A DNA stretch of 64,000 bases from Carboxylicivirga mesophila. Lineage in GTDB: Bacteria > Bacteroidota > Bacteroidia > Bacteroidales > Marinilabiliaceae. The position numbers were made by a program, and so were the translations under genes. The stretch lies in contig NZ_JAGUCN010000012.1 in NCBI RefSeq assembly GCF_018271975.1, positions 1-64,000 on the forward strand, read 5' to 3'. Every line of letters begins with the position of its first letter. The stretch's first letter is position 1. The notes under the pieces are model-generated. The model had not been told where the DNA came from and did not search any database. It saw nothing but the letters and a program-made list of their open reading frames with translations. This document shows positions 52,472-62,081 of this stretch, in pieces.

Positions 52472-53362
52472 ATGAAAAAATTTGATTTGAAAGGCTCTAT
52501 AGTAGCAATTGTTACTCCCTTTAAAGATAATGGCGAGATTGATGTGGACGCATTTGATCAATTGATTGACTGGCATCTGGAAAGTGGTACAAATGGATTG
52601 GTTGTATGCGGAACAACAGGTGAAACGCCAGCGCTAACTGGGGATGAAGATGCCTTTTTAATTGAACGGGCAGTTAAACGAGTGGCAGGGCGAATACCTG
52701 TTATTGCCGGAACTGGCAGTAACTCAACCCAGGAATGTATTAAATATACGCGCAAAGCAGAAGCTATTGGAGTTGATGCCGTGTTGGTAGTAGGTCCTTA
52801 TTACAATAAACCTACCGAAAAGGGGATGTATATGCATTTTGCCACGGTAGCCGAGGCTGTTGATGTGCCAATTATACTTTATAATGTTCCGGGTCGCACC
52901 GGGTCAAGCATTTCTGTTGATAACTCTATAAAACTGGCGAATACCTATAATAATATAGTTGGTATAAAAGAGGCATCGGGCGATTTATCTCTTTTTACCG
53001 AGTTGGTTGCGCGCAGACCTGATAATTTCCTAATTTACAGTGGTGATGATTTTCTGGCTGCTTCAGCCAATGTGTTAGGTGCCGATGGTTGTATCTCGGT
53101 AATAGCAAATGTAGTACCTCAGCAATTTGCACAGCTTATGGGTGCTTCATTGACCGGTGATATAGCTGATTTGAATGCAATTTTCTATAAATACCGCCGA
53201 TTAATGGATTTGATGTTTATTGAATCAAATCCGATACCGGTTAAAACGGCTTTGGCTGAGATGGGCAAAGTAAATGAAGTGTTTCGTGCTCCAATGTGTA
53301 GCATGGAAGAAAATACCAGGAGTGCATTAATAGAAGAACTTAAAAAACTAAATATTATTTAG
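52472..53362 (+). CDS. dapA: 4-hydroxy-tetrahydrodipicolinate synthase
   Basis: A 296-residue (beta/alpha)8 enzyme of the lysine and diaminopimelate pathway, condensing pyruvate with aspartate semialdehyde. It has GTTGETPAL (T48/T49), Y137 in LYNVPGRTG and the Schiff-base lysine K166 in IKEASGD. The length is typical. It has its own consensus promoter and a strong terminator and is divergent from an ACT-domain gene, which may report end-product levels. Confidence 0.96.
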   Translation: MKKFDLKGSIVAIVTPFKDNGEIDVDAFDQLIDWHLESGTNGLVVCGTTGETPALTGDEDAFLIERAVKRVAGRIPVIAGTGSNSTQECIKYTRKAEAIGVDAVLVVGPYYNKPTEKGMYMHFATVAEAVDVPIILYNVPGRTGSSISVDNSIKLANTYNNIVGIKEASGDLSLFTELVARRPDNFLIYSGDDFLAASANVLGADGCISVIANVVPQQFAQLMGASLTGDIADLNAIFYKYRRLMDLMFIESNPIPVKTALAEMGKVNEVFRAPMCSMEENTRSALIEELKKLNII

Positions 53363-53390
53363 ATAATTTAGTTGTTGTTGGATTGGATAA

Positions 53391-53420
53391 AAAAGAGTGT
53401 TTCAACGGAAACACTCTTTT
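53391..53420. terminator. bidirectional terminator
   Basis: A 13-bp stem (53391-53403 with 53408-53420, arms AAAAGAGTG and CACTCTTTT) with an AACG loop lies between dapA and the convergent flotillin gene. Confidence 0.92.
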
Positions 53421-53432
53421 TTCGTTTTGATT

Positions 53433-54860
53433 TTAGCTTTCTATAATCTCGTTGTTGTCTTCTTTTAAGGGGTCAACTGGTTTGACTTCTTCAATCACTT
53501 TCTTCCCTTTCAGATAGTCAGGTAGTTGCATTCCCGCCATGTTAAACAGCTCGTCCATAGGAGGTAATGAGCCTAACATACCAGATAGAAATTTAGCCGA
53601 CGTTGGTGAATTGCCATCTTTGCCTCCTGACATAGAGTCCCATACGGTTATCTTATCAATCTTAAGGTTTTTGATAGCTTCTACTTGTGTTTTAACAAGT
53701 TCAGGTAGTTTGTCAGCGATCATCAGCATCACTGCGTTGTTTGAATCGCCACCCGAAGCTTTTACTAACTTATCGAATCCTTCTGCTTGCTTACTGAGAA
53801 TCTCGAAAATACCTTTAGCTTCTGCTTCCATTTTCATATAAATAGCATCAGCATCACCTTTGGCGTGTCTTCTTGTTTGTTCGGCAACAGCTTCTGCTTC
53901 AATCTCAACTTTTTGTTTGTCAACTTCAGCCGGAACAACAACATCAGCTGTTTGCGCGGCCTTATCTCTCAATGCTCTGGCAGTCTCCGCTTTTTGCTCT
54001 GCAGCATAGGCTTCCTCCAATGCTTTGGCCTGACTTACCTTTTCTGCAGCCACTGCTTTTCGTTCTGCTTCAGCTTCATTTTCTCGACGATTGGCATCTG
54101 AGTTGGCAATGGTGATTTTGGCGCTATTCTCACCTTCTACGGCAGTTGCATCAGCGCTGGCTACCTGAACGCGTTGGTCCTGAAGAGCGTTTGCCTCACC
54201 AATTGAACCATCCCGGTTTTTTTCAGCAACACTCTTTTTTGCATCATTGATGGCCTTGGCGGCTGCCTCTTTACCCAAAGCTTCAATATAACCCGATTCA
54301 TCATTGATGTCGGTTACGTTAACATTGATAAGTTTTAGGCCAATTTTCTTCAGTTCTTGTTCCACATTGCTTGATACTGCAGCAAGAAATTTATCGCGGT
54401 TGCTGTTGATTTCTTCAATGTCCATGGTTGCAACAACTAGCCTTAGCTGACCAAAAATAATGTCTTTAGCCAGGTTGCTGACATTCTCCTGTGATAGGCC
54501 TAGCAAACGTTCAGCGGCATTGGTCATCACTCCTGATTCAGTTGAAATGCCGACAGTAAATCTGGATGGGACATCTACCCTGATGTTTTGTTTACTAAGT
54601 GCATTGGTCAGGTTGATTTCGATCGATATAGGTGTCAAATCCAGGAATGAATAATCTTGGATGATTGGCCAAATGAAAGCCGCACCACCATGAATACACT
54701 TGGCAGATCTTGAAGCTGCCCCTGTACCTTTCCCAACTTTTCCATAAACTACTAAAACACGATCGGATGGACAGCGTTTATATCGTCTAAAAAAAGAAAT
54801 TATGAGAATAAACAGGAATAGAACTACTGCTGCGATAAGAAATACTAAATATTGTCCCAT
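53433..54860 (-). CDS. flotillin family (SPFH) protein
   Basis: A 475-residue flotillin. One N-terminal span (about 5-26) precedes the SPFH domain (about 30-190). A long Ala/Glu-rich coiled coil follows (about 190-345, AEAERKAVAAEKVSQAKALEEAYAAEQKAETARALRDKAA), then a C-terminal region (Asp/Met-rich, SGGKDGNSPTSAKF). Flotillins organise membrane microdomains in bacteria. It is 16 bases downstream of an NfeD-like gene in an operon arrangement like the yuaF-floT pair of Bacillus. Confidence 0.93.
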   Translation of the reverse strand: MGQYLVFLIAAVVLFLFILIISFFRRYKRCPSDRVLVVYGKVGKGTGAASRSAKCIHGGAAFIWPIIQDYSFLDLTPISIEINLTNALSKQNIRVDVPSRFTVGISTESGVMTNAAERLLGLSQENVSNLAKDIIFGQLRLVVATMDIEEINSNRDKFLAAVSSNVEQELKKIGLKLINVNVTDINDESGYIEALGKEAAAKAINDAKKSVAEKNRDGSIGEANALQDQRVQVASADATAVEGENSAKITIANSDANRRENEAEAERKAVAAEKVSQAKALEEAYAAEQKAETARALRDKAAQTADVVVPAEVDKQKVEIEAEAVAEQTRRHAKGDADAIYMKMEAEAKGIFEILSKQAEGFDKLVKASGGDSNNAVMLMIADKLPELVKTQVEAIKNLKIDKITVWDSMSGGKDGNSPTSAKFLSGMLGSLPPMDELFNMAGMQLPDYLKGKKVIEEVKPVDPLKEDNNEIIES

Positions 54861-54876
54861 TGTTTAAATGTTTGTT

Positions 54877-55467
54877 TTACTTATTGATTTTTACTAATAA
54901 TATATCATTGTTTAATACATCCACAACTTCAATAATGGCTCCGGTTGCTATATCCTCATTGTTGTCGGTCACGGCATCAATGGTTCTATAGCCTTGCGCA
55001 TTAATCTGAATTTGGCCTCTTCCATTTCTTTTGGCAGGTATTGTCAGATAAACTGTTCCAGATTTCCCAATTGTACTATTGATTTGGAAGGTGCCATTTT
55101 CAGTTAGTCTACCCATTAAGTACATTATGGAAGCCATCATTAGCATCATTACTAATCCGCAAAGGGTAGAAATTAAGATTGTGGTCCATGTGCTTAAGTT
55201 AAGATTCAAGCAGATGATACCAGTCCAGCCAAATATAGTGAAGAAGGCTACAATATTTTTTAAACTTAAAAATTGAAACTCTATTCCATGGTCACTTTCA
55301 ATTGAAACATCAACATCACCACTGGCTTCAATATCATGCATGTCACTTCCTAAAATAGTGAGGAGTACTTGAATGATAAAGACTAAAGAAAAGGGAATGG
55401 CAAAACACCAATAGATTTTTTCAAGTAAAACCATGGTTTCCCATGATTGTGTAAAAGATTCCATCAT
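54877..55467 (-). CDS. NfeD-like membrane protein
   Basis: A 196-residue protein. Spans at about 15-39, 71-87 and 92-117 are followed by an OB-fold C-terminal domain (about 130-196) with GKSGTVYLTIPAKRNGRGQIQINAQGYRTIDAVTDNNEDIATGAIIEVVDV, the NfeD signature. This is the short membrane-bound class (YuaF/NfeD1b-type) that works with flotillins. It precedes the flotillin by 16 bases on the same strand. The start may be 55467 or the second Met at 55464. Confidence 0.9.
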   Translation of the reverse strand: MMESFTQSWETMVLLEKIYWCFAIPFSLVFIIQVLLTILGSDMHDIEASGDVDVSIESDHGIEFQFLSLKNIVAFFTIFGWTGIICLNLNLSTWTTILISTLCGLVMMLMMASIMYLMGRLTENGTFQINSTIGKSGTVYLTIPAKRNGRGQIQINAQGYRTIDAVTDNNEDIATGAIIEVVDVLNNDILLVKINK

Positions 55468-55635
55468 ATATCTGAATTTTAGTTCGTCCTAAATTAATAA
55501 AATAGTTGAAATTTATTATTCGATTTGTTAAATAGATTATTTGATTTATAAACTATTGGAAAGGAGTTGAGAGCAATATCATCGTATTATGCCTTTTATT
55601 TTTTTACATTTGGTTTTCAAAAAAAAATCGTTGTA

Positions 55636-56376
55636 ATGATAGATATTTTAAAAAAACACAAGACCATTCGACAATATACCGATAAACCAATAAGCGAGGA
55701 GTTGCTCAATGAAATTCTGGAGGCGGGAGTAAGAGCCTCAACGACCGGTAATATGCAAGTGTATAGTGTTGTGGTAACACAAGATGAGGCCATGAAAGAA
55801 AAGCTGGCTCCGTGTCATTTTAATCAGCCCATGGTTAAACAGGCGCCGGTTACTTTGACGTTCTGTGCCGACTTTAATCGGTTTAACCAGTGGTGCCGTC
55901 AGAGAAATGCAGAACCAGGCTACGATAACTTCTTGTCATTTATGACTGCCGCAATTGATGCACTTTTAGTAGCACAGAATGTGTGTGTGGCTGCCGAGAC
56001 AAAAGGTTTGGGTATTTGTTACCTGGGAACAACCACTTACTTAGCGGATAAAATCATCGATGTGCTAGAGTTGCCGAAGGGGGTAGTGCCTGTTACAACT
56101 GTAACCATTGGATATCCTGATGAAAATCCAGAACAAGTTGAGCGTTTGCCATTGGATGCCGTTGTGCATTATGAAACATATAAGGACTATACTACTGAGC
56201 GTATTGATGCATTATATGAAGCAAAAGAAGAGCTCGCAGTAAATAAGGCCTTTGTTGCTGAGAATGAAAAAGAGACACTCGCGCAAGTGTTTACTGATGT
56301 CCGCTATAAAAAAGCAGATAATGAGCATTTTAGTAGTGTTTTGCTGCAAGTCCTAAAAAATCAGGGATTTATGTAG
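55636..56376 (+). CDS. nitroreductase family protein (NfsA/FRP-like)
   Basis: A 246-residue FMN oxidoreductase. The start at 55636 (MIDILKKHKTIRQYTDKPISEELL) fits; 55567 would add an unlikely N-terminal extension. RQYTDKP binds the phosphate of FMN and GVRASTTGNMQVYSVVV follows. NVCVAAETKGLGICYLGTT and VTIGYPDE are also typical. The longer C-terminal extension (about 190-246) is that of the NfsA/Frp group that uses NADPH. It is distinct from the shorter nitroreductase at 14937-15488. Confidence 0.93.
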   Translation: MIDILKKHKTIRQYTDKPISEELLNEILEAGVRASTTGNMQVYSVVVTQDEAMKEKLAPCHFNQPMVKQAPVTLTFCADFNRFNQWCRQRNAEPGYDNFLSFMTAAIDALLVAQNVCVAAETKGLGICYLGTTTYLADKIIDVLELPKGVVPVTTVTIGYPDENPEQVERLPLDAVVHYETYKDYTTERIDALYEAKEELAVNKAFVAENEKETLAQVFTDVRYKKADNEHFSSVLLQVLKNQGFM

Positions 56377-56402
56377 TGCCACATGTTCGAAAAAAATAAC
56401 GG

Positions 56403-56429
56403 GGCAGGCTATTGTAGCTTGCCTTTTTT
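56403..56429 (+). terminator. intrinsic terminator of the nitroreductase
   Basis: GGCAGGCTA (56403-56411) pairs with TAGCTTGCC (56415-56423) with one G-T pair, followed by TTTTTT at 56424-56429. Confidence 0.85.
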
Positions 56430-56536
56430 GTATGTTTTGTTTTGTCAAGCCCTGGCGTTCTGTCGTACCTTTAAATATTGGGAATTATTCGTAATAGGAT
56501 TAAATGTATTTGTTTATTAAGGTTGGGGGAACAGCA

Positions 56537-57025
56537 ATGAAATCACAATTGTTAGGTTTGGAATATAGTTTTCTGAGACTACTGCTGGCTGGACTTTTTA
56601 CTATAATTGCTTTAAGTGCAGCCAATGGTCAGGTGGTGTCTGATTCGCCTTTGAGCAAAACAGTTGTGTACGCTGATGCTGGTGTTCACTTTGGAGCGCA
56701 GGTGTCGGCAAATATTGAATTTCAGATGGCTAATGGAGAAAAGGTTACCTGGTATGGACGAGGCGGAGTTGGATTTGCAGGTGTTATTATGGCAACCGGA
56801 GGCCCAGGTGTCTTAGGAGGAGTGTCAATGCTAACTGGTAGGCAAAACAAGCATTTTGAGCTGAATGGTGGCGCCTTTGTTGGTAAGGATGTGGAACGTG
56901 ATGAAATGTTTGTCTTGCCGTTGGTTGATGTAGGATATCGTTATCAAAAACCGGAAGGTGGATTTGTTTTTAAAGCAAAGATTGGAATTTTGGGTGTAGG
57001 TATTGGATTGGGTTATGCATTTTAA
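56537..57025 (+). CDS. small exported barrel-like protein
   Basis: A 162-residue protein. The signal peptide covers about residues 1-32 (ALSAANGQ); an upstream ATG at 56504 would add eleven residues. The mature part alternates Gly-rich and hydrophobic strands (RGGVGFAGVIMATGGPGVLGGVSML, FKAKIGILGVGIGLGYAF), a pattern of a small outer-membrane beta-barrel ending in an aromatic residue. No family is recognised. It stands alone between the nitroreductase terminator and a convergent dehydrogenase. Confidence 0.72.
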   Translation: MKSQLLGLEYSFLRLLLAGLFTIIALSAANGQVVSDSPLSKTVVYADAGVHFGAQVSANIEFQMANGEKVTWYGRGGVGFAGVIMATGGPGVLGGVSMLTGRQNKHFELNGGAFVGKDVERDEMFVLPLVDVGYRYQKPEGGFVFKAKIGILGVGIGLGYAF

Positions 57026-57092
57026 ATATCGCGAATCCCCCAATGCAGTGGGATTGTTGGGCTGTCGCAGGTAGTTTGTATTTTGAAAAAGC

Positions 57093-58172
57093 TTAGAATG
57101 AGAGTGGCTTGATTCCTAATTCCTGGCTTAAGTCATTCAGTTCCTCAATCACTAATGGATGGATAGGAATACCTGTTTTAATGCGCTCCTCCTCAATAGT
57201 TCTCTCCTGATCACCAGGTATCTGTACTTTTGGTTGTCCTTCAATGTTTTGCGCGTCTCTAAAAGCTTTTATCCAGATGTCCATGTGTAATTTGAATTCG
57301 TGAGCCGGCCGGAAAGCATCAATACGCATGGCACCAATGAAATGTCCGATGCCTTCACCTAAAGGATTGGGAGGTGGTGATAAAAAGGCCACAAATGGAG
57401 GAACCCAGGGGCCGTAATTAGCTCCTGAGAGAACTGCTGAGAAGATATCAACCCATGCACCAAGGCAATAGCCTTTATGTGAACCATGTTCGCGGTCTGA
57501 GCCCAGGGGAAGCATAGCTCCACCGTTTTTAAGAGCTCTGTTATCAGTAGTTGTAGTGCCTTCTTTTGTTTGTGCCCAGCCTTGAGGAATATTTTTGTTT
57601 AGCCGCTCGTGCACTTCCAGCTTACCGTTGGCGGCAGGCGTGGTGGCCATGTCCATTACAAAAGGCGGTTCATTGTTGGCAGGTATGGCTACCGCAATGG
57701 GATTTGTACCGAGCATGCGATCTTTGGAAAAGGTTGGTGCAACCAGGGCACTGGCATTCGTCATGCTGATGCCAATCATATCATGCTGAAGTGCCTTCAT
57801 AGCATGGTAACCGGCAATGCCAAAGTGGTTGGAGTTTTTTACAGCTACCCAGCCACTACCTGCTACTTTGGCTTTCTCTATAGCTATGTCCATTGCTTTT
57901 TGTGCCACCACCAACCCAGCTCCCTTATCGCCGTCTAGTACGGCAGTGCTGGGCGTTTCATGCACTATATTCATATTGGGCTGCATGTTTAGGCGTTGTT
58001 GCTGCCAAAGCCGAATGTAGCCTGAAAGCCTGGCGATACCATGTGAATCAACACCTCTTAAGTCAGCTGCCAGAAGCGCTTGTGAAGCCAGTGATGCATG
58101 TTCAGTGCTGCTTCCGGCCGCTAAAAAACTTTCCTCAATAAATGCTTTAACCTTTTGGGCAGGATATTTCAT
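57093..58172 (-). CDS. Ldh_2 family (malate/L-lactate/ureidoglycolate-type) dehydrogenase
   Basis: A 359-residue NAD(P)-dependent 2-hydroxyacid dehydrogenase of the Ldh_2 family. DLRGVDSHGIARLSGYI contains the catalytic His, NSNHFGIAGYHAM the substrate segment, and FVMDMATTPAANGKLEV the cofactor part. Substrates in the family include malate, L-lactate, ureidoglycolate and sulfolactate; this one is unassigned. Its ATG follows the SDR stop directly (TAAATG), so the two are translationally coupled and probably act in one pathway. Confidence 0.92.
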   Translation of the reverse strand: MKYPAQKVKAFIEESFLAAGSSTEHASLASQALLAADLRGVDSHGIARLSGYIRLWQQQRLNMQPNMNIVHETPSTAVLDGDKGAGLVVAQKAMDIAIEKAKVAGSGWVAVKNSNHFGIAGYHAMKALQHDMIGISMTNASALVAPTFSKDRMLGTNPIAVAIPANNEPPFVMDMATTPAANGKLEVHERLNKNIPQGWAQTKEGTTTTDNRALKNGGAMLPLGSDREHGSHKGYCLGAWVDIFSAVLSGANYGPWVPPFVAFLSPPPNPLGEGIGHFIGAMRIDAFRPAHEFKLHMDIWIKAFRDAQNIEGQPKVQIPGDQERTIEEERIKTGIPIHPLVIEELNDLSQELGIKPLSF

Positions 58173-58931
58173 TTACTCTTCTCTGTGATTATAAACTGCA
58201 CTGGCCTGCGCTGTTGGCATGATGAGGATATCGTTAATATTCACATGAGGCGGACGTGTAATCATGAACTCAATAGCATCGGCAATATCATCAGCGAAGA
58301 GAGGAGTAAGGCCTTTGTAAACATTGTCAGCTTTTTCTTTATCGCCATGGTATCTTACGATAGAAAATTCAGTTTCAACCATACCTGGCGATACCGAAGA
58401 TACCTTGATGTTATAAGGGAGTAAATCAATGCGCATGCCTTTGGTAATAGCTTCAACAGCATGTTTGGTAGCGCAATATACATTGCCATTGGCATAGGTT
58501 TCTTTCCCGGCAATGGATGAAACGTTGATGATGTGGCCTTGTTTGCGCTCCATCATATTTGGTATAATTAGCTTTGATAAGTAAAGAAGTCCTTTAATAT
58601 TGGTGTCAATCATTTGCTCCCAATCGCTCCATAAACCGTTGTATATTGGATCGGCACCTGCTGCCAAACCGGCATTATTGACCAAAACATCAATGTTGGT
58701 CCATTCGGCAGGTAGCTGCTTAACCGCATTTTCAATGGCAGTCGTTTCCCGAATATCAAAACACAAAGTTTCAACATCCACAGAGTGACCTTTAAGCTCA
58801 TCTTTAAGTTCCTGTAGTCTGTCACTTCTTCGGCCTGTAATTATTAGATGGTAACCCGATTGGGCTAATTTTTTTGCAGTTGCTTTTCCAATCCCGGAAG
58901 TTGCACCGGTAATCATTGCAATTTTTTTCAT
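58173..58931 (-). CDS. SDR family oxidoreductase (YdfG-like)
   Basis: A 252-residue short-chain dehydrogenase. It has TGATSGIGKATAKKLA (TGxxxGIG) for NADP, the NNAG motif VLVNNAGLAAGADPI, SS and the catalytic YCATK, with a tail typical of the serine/3-hydroxy-acid dehydrogenase (YdfG) group. The start at 58931 is preferred over 58952 on homology grounds. It is upstream of and coupled to the Ldh_2 gene. Together they suggest two-step handling of a hydroxy acid, but no substrate can be named. Confidence 0.92.
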   Translation of the reverse strand: MKKIAMITGATSGIGKATAKKLAQSGYHLIITGRRSDRLQELKDELKGHSVDVETLCFDIRETTAIENAVKQLPAEWTNIDVLVNNAGLAAGADPIYNGLWSDWEQMIDTNIKGLLYLSKLIIPNMMERKQGHIINVSSIAGKETYANGNVYCATKHAVEAITKGMRIDLLPYNIKVSSVSPGMVETEFSIVRYHGDKEKADNVYKGLTPLFADDIADAIEFMITRPPHVNINDILIMPTAQASAVYNHREE

Positions 58932-59142
58932 TGTAATATCTTTAATTAGCATTGATTTAATCTGATTGACCTTCGAATTGATGCCGGCGATGTTTCTAAT
59001 TCCCGTCTTTTAATTGCAGTTATCCGTTTGGTATTTCTGTTATTTTTTATACTTTCAACATGAATTAGATACTAGCCAAAACCCATTACAAATGTAATTT
59101 AAATTGTTTCTGCTAAAAAGAACAATTCAAAAATGCTGAACC

Positions 59143-61368
59143 ATGAGTGCGAACATACCGTCATTAGAAGAAGCTGAGAAGTTGGACCTGACTTCAGTTG
59201 AGTTTGAGAAGATAAAAAGTCTGTTAAATCGTCATCCTAATGCCCTTGAACTGGAATTGTTTTCCAGGCTCTGGTCGGAGCATGCCAGTTATAAGAATTC
59301 AATCAAGTGGTTGAAGACCTTGCCTACTAAAGGTGAGAATATACTGGTGGAGGCTGGTGATGACAATGCGGGAGTAGTTGATTTGGGAGATGGTAATGCC
59401 TGTGTTTTTAAGGTGGAATCTCACAATAGCCCGTGTGCTATTCAACCACGTTTAGGTGCTTTTACAGGCCTGCGGGTAGTTATGCGCGATGTGGTTTCAA
59501 TGGGGGCTAAACCGGCGGCATTTCTTAGCTCACTGCGCTTTGGCGATGGCAAACGAGACACAGCTCGCTGGCTGTTTGAAGAGGTTGCTGATGGAATTTG
59601 TGAGTTCGAAAGGGGTTTTGGTGTGCCTATACTTGGAGGTGAAACTTTTTTTTCAAGGGGGTATAACACAACGCCTATCGTGAATAATATGGCAATTGGG
59701 ATAGTGCCTAAAGACAATATTATATATGGAAAGGCAGAAGGAAAAGATAGCCTTCTGCTGATTGTTGGTGCTCGTACAGGTAAAGATGGTGTTGAGCGCG
59801 ATGTGTTTGAAACGGATATACTGGCTGAAATAGATTCGCCACCTGTTTCCATCGATCAAATGATGGATGCATCTATTGAAAAGGAATTGTTTGAAGCAAT
59901 TCAGCAATTGAATAAGCAGGTTAATTTGGTGGGCGTTCAGCCAATTGGAACGCAGGGTATTGTTGGGGCAGCTGTTGAGATGGCTGCTCGTGGAAATGCA
60001 GGAGCTGCGATTGCTGTAGAGAAGATTCCTCAAAGGCAGTCGGGATTGAATATCAAAGATGTATTGCTTTCCCAGACATGGGGCAGAGTGTTAATCTGTG
60101 TGACAGCGGAGGAGCTGGGACGTGTGAAAGAAGTTGTTGAATCGTTGGAAGTGGCGATGGCTGTAATCGGAAAGGTGACCGACGGCGACAAGATTGTGTG
60201 TTCTTCTGGTGAAGAAATTGTAGCTGAGTTGCCTGTTAACATAGCAATGCTTGGTGATGAATCACCTGTTTATGAGCGAGATTTTGTTGATATTAAAGAT
60301 AAAGCACCCGGTATCAATCTGGATATATATGACGAACCGGATCATTACCCGGATGTGGTTCAGAAAATGCTGACTAACCTGAACGTGACATCCAAAAGCT
60401 GGCTAACTAATAAGTTTAATAACTTAAATGGTGACGGAGGTGATAATGGAGACTATCCATCGGATGCTGCCTTTATTAATGTCGAGGGGTCTGATAAAGC
60501 CTTAACGGCTACGATGGATTGTAACTCAAGGTATATGAAGTCGGATGCGTTTATTGGTGCACAAATAGCTGTAGCTGAAGCCGCTCGTAATATTGTATGT
60601 GCTGGCGGACAACCATTGGCTTTATCTGATTGTCTCAACTTTGGCAATCCGCATGATCCTAAAGTGTATGGTACCTTTGTTGAATCGGTTAAAGGAATAA
60701 CAAAAGCCTGTAAGGATTTTAATGTGCCTGTGGTGAGTGGAAATGTGAGTTTTTACAATCAACGCTCCGAAGATGGACATCTAAAGCCAATAACACCAAC
60801 GCCTGTTATTGGGATGATTGGCTTGATGGAAAACAAGAAGCACCATAGTACACTTTCGTTTAAGCATAAGGGTGATATGATTTTTCTGGTAGGGCAATCT
60901 CGTAATGATGTTAATTCATCCGAATACGCCAGTAGCATATTGAATATTAAAAAATCCGCCGCACCATATTATGATGCTGAAGAGGAAAAGGAATTACAGG
61001 CTGCTGTGATGCAGATGATTAAAAAGGGTTTGGTACGCTCAGTGCATGATGTTTCCAATGGCGGACTGTTCTTTAGTTTGCTGGAATCAGCCATACCTAT
61101 GGAGTTTGGATTTGATATCACCTCAGATGCCGAGATTCGTAAGGAGGCCTTTTTATTTGGTGAGACGCAGAGTCGGGTAGTTGTTTCAGTTGCTCCTGAA
61201 AAGCAGGATGATTTTGTAGACTTTATGATGGAGACGGATGTTCCATTCTCTATTCTTGGTCATGTTACCAAGGGCGAGGTGCGAATCGATGACGAGTCGT
61301 ATGGGTATATTAGCGAATTAAAAGAAGCCTTCGAACAAAAACTCGAAATTTGGGTTGAAGGAGAGTAA
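59143..61368 (+). CDS. purL: phosphoribosylformylglycinamidine synthase subunit PurL
   Basis: A 741-residue small-type PurL, catalysing the ATP-dependent fourth step of purine synthesis. SLLNRHPNALELELFSRLWSEHASYKNS opens it, KVESHNSPCAIQPRLGAFTG is the first ATP/FGAR segment and VHDVSNGGLFFSLLESAI a late signature. The length is that of the Bacillus-type enzyme, so separate PurS and PurQ subunits should exist elsewhere; none are adjacent. The gene has no visible operon partner. Confidence 0.95.
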   Translation: MSANIPSLEEAEKLDLTSVEFEKIKSLLNRHPNALELELFSRLWSEHASYKNSIKWLKTLPTKGENILVEAGDDNAGVVDLGDGNACVFKVESHNSPCAIQPRLGAFTGLRVVMRDVVSMGAKPAAFLSSLRFGDGKRDTARWLFEEVADGICEFERGFGVPILGGETFFSRGYNTTPIVNNMAIGIVPKDNIIYGKAEGKDSLLLIVGARTGKDGVERDVFETDILAEIDSPPVSIDQMMDASIEKELFEAIQQLNKQVNLVGVQPIGTQGIVGAAVEMAARGNAGAAIAVEKIPQRQSGLNIKDVLLSQTWGRVLICVTAEELGRVKEVVESLEVAMAVIGKVTDGDKIVCSSGEEIVAELPVNIAMLGDESPVYERDFVDIKDKAPGINLDIYDEPDHYPDVVQKMLTNLNVTSKSWLTNKFNNLNGDGGDNGDYPSDAAFINVEGSDKALTATMDCNSRYMKSDAFIGAQIAVAEAARNIVCAGGQPLALSDCLNFGNPHDPKVYGTFVESVKGITKACKDFNVPVVSGNVSFYNQRSEDGHLKPITPTPVIGMIGLMENKKHHSTLSFKHKGDMIFLVGQSRNDVNSSEYASSILNIKKSAAPYYDAEEEKELQAAVMQMIKKGLVRSVHDVSNGGLFFSLLESAIPMEFGFDITSDAEIRKEAFLFGETQSRVVVSVAPEKQDDFVDFMMETDVPFSILGHVTKGEVRIDDESYGYISELKEAFEQKLEIWVEGE

Positions 61369-61467
61369 GCAAACACAATTAAATCTATGAAATGAATCAC
61401 TGACAGTAGCTTTGAAACTTTGTTGTCAGGTATGAATTTCATGTGAACTACAAACAATATTAAATTC

Positions 61468-61980
61468 ATGAAATTAAGATTATTATCAGCTGTTATGTTG
61501 ATCCTAACAGCAGGTGTTTTAGTGGCTTGGGCCAGCACTGAGGAAGCGGATAAAGTTAATGTTGGCGAGGTAGCTCCGGCTTTTAAAGTATTAACTCCCA
61601 ATGGAGAAGTAAGCAGTGAGTCCTTAAAAGGAAAAGTGGTGTTGATTAACTTTTTTGCCACCTGGTGCCCGCCTTGTTTGAAAGAATTACCTGTGTTGGA
61701 AGAGAAGGTGTGGGAAGTATACAAAGACAATGAAGATTTTGTGCTGTTGGTTGTTGGTCGAGAGCATACCAGCGAGGAATTAGAGAAGTTTGCCAAAGAT
61801 AAAGGTTTTGACTTGCCATTTTGTCCGGATGTGAATCGTGAGGTATTTGGCAAATTTGCTACACAATCAATTCCGCGTAACTACATCATTAATAAAGCGG
61901 GTAAAATTGTATATGCCTCAAAGGGGTATAGTCCAACAGAGTTTGACCACATGATTAGTGTTCTTAAAACACATTTGTAG
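61468..61980 (+). CDS. TlpA-like thioredoxin-fold protein
   Basis: A 170-residue exported thiol-disulphide oxidoreductase. A signal peptide (about 1-22) precedes a thioredoxin fold with the active WCPPC (66-70), FFATWCPPCLKELPVLEEK, and the cis-Pro region IPRNYIINKAG. It resembles ResA/TlpA proteins that reduce cytochrome c or other periplasmic thiols. A terminator lies 18 bases beyond the stop. The menaquinone methyltransferase gene comes next; a respiratory link is plausible but unproven. Confidence 0.92.
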   Translation: MKLRLLSAVMLILTAGVLVAWASTEEADKVNVGEVAPAFKVLTPNGEVSSESLKGKVVLINFFATWCPPCLKELPVLEEKVWEVYKDNEDFVLLVVGREHTSEELEKFAKDKGFDLPFCPDVNREVFGKFATQSIPRNYIINKAGKIVYASKGYSPTEFDHMISVLKTHL

Positions 61981-61998
61981 TGAATTGAATTAAAATAT

Positions 61999-62031
61999 AG
62001 AGGGTGTTGACAGGCAACATCCTCTTTTTTT
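61999..62031 (+). terminator. intrinsic terminator of the TlpA-like gene
   Basis: AGAGGGTGTTG (61999-62009) pairs with CAACATCCTCT (62015-62025) with one G-T pair, followed by a T-run to 62031. Confidence 0.88.
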
Positions 62032-62081
62032 ATCCGATAAATTCTTCCTTTTTTATACTTTTGACGAAAATCAAGAATCAA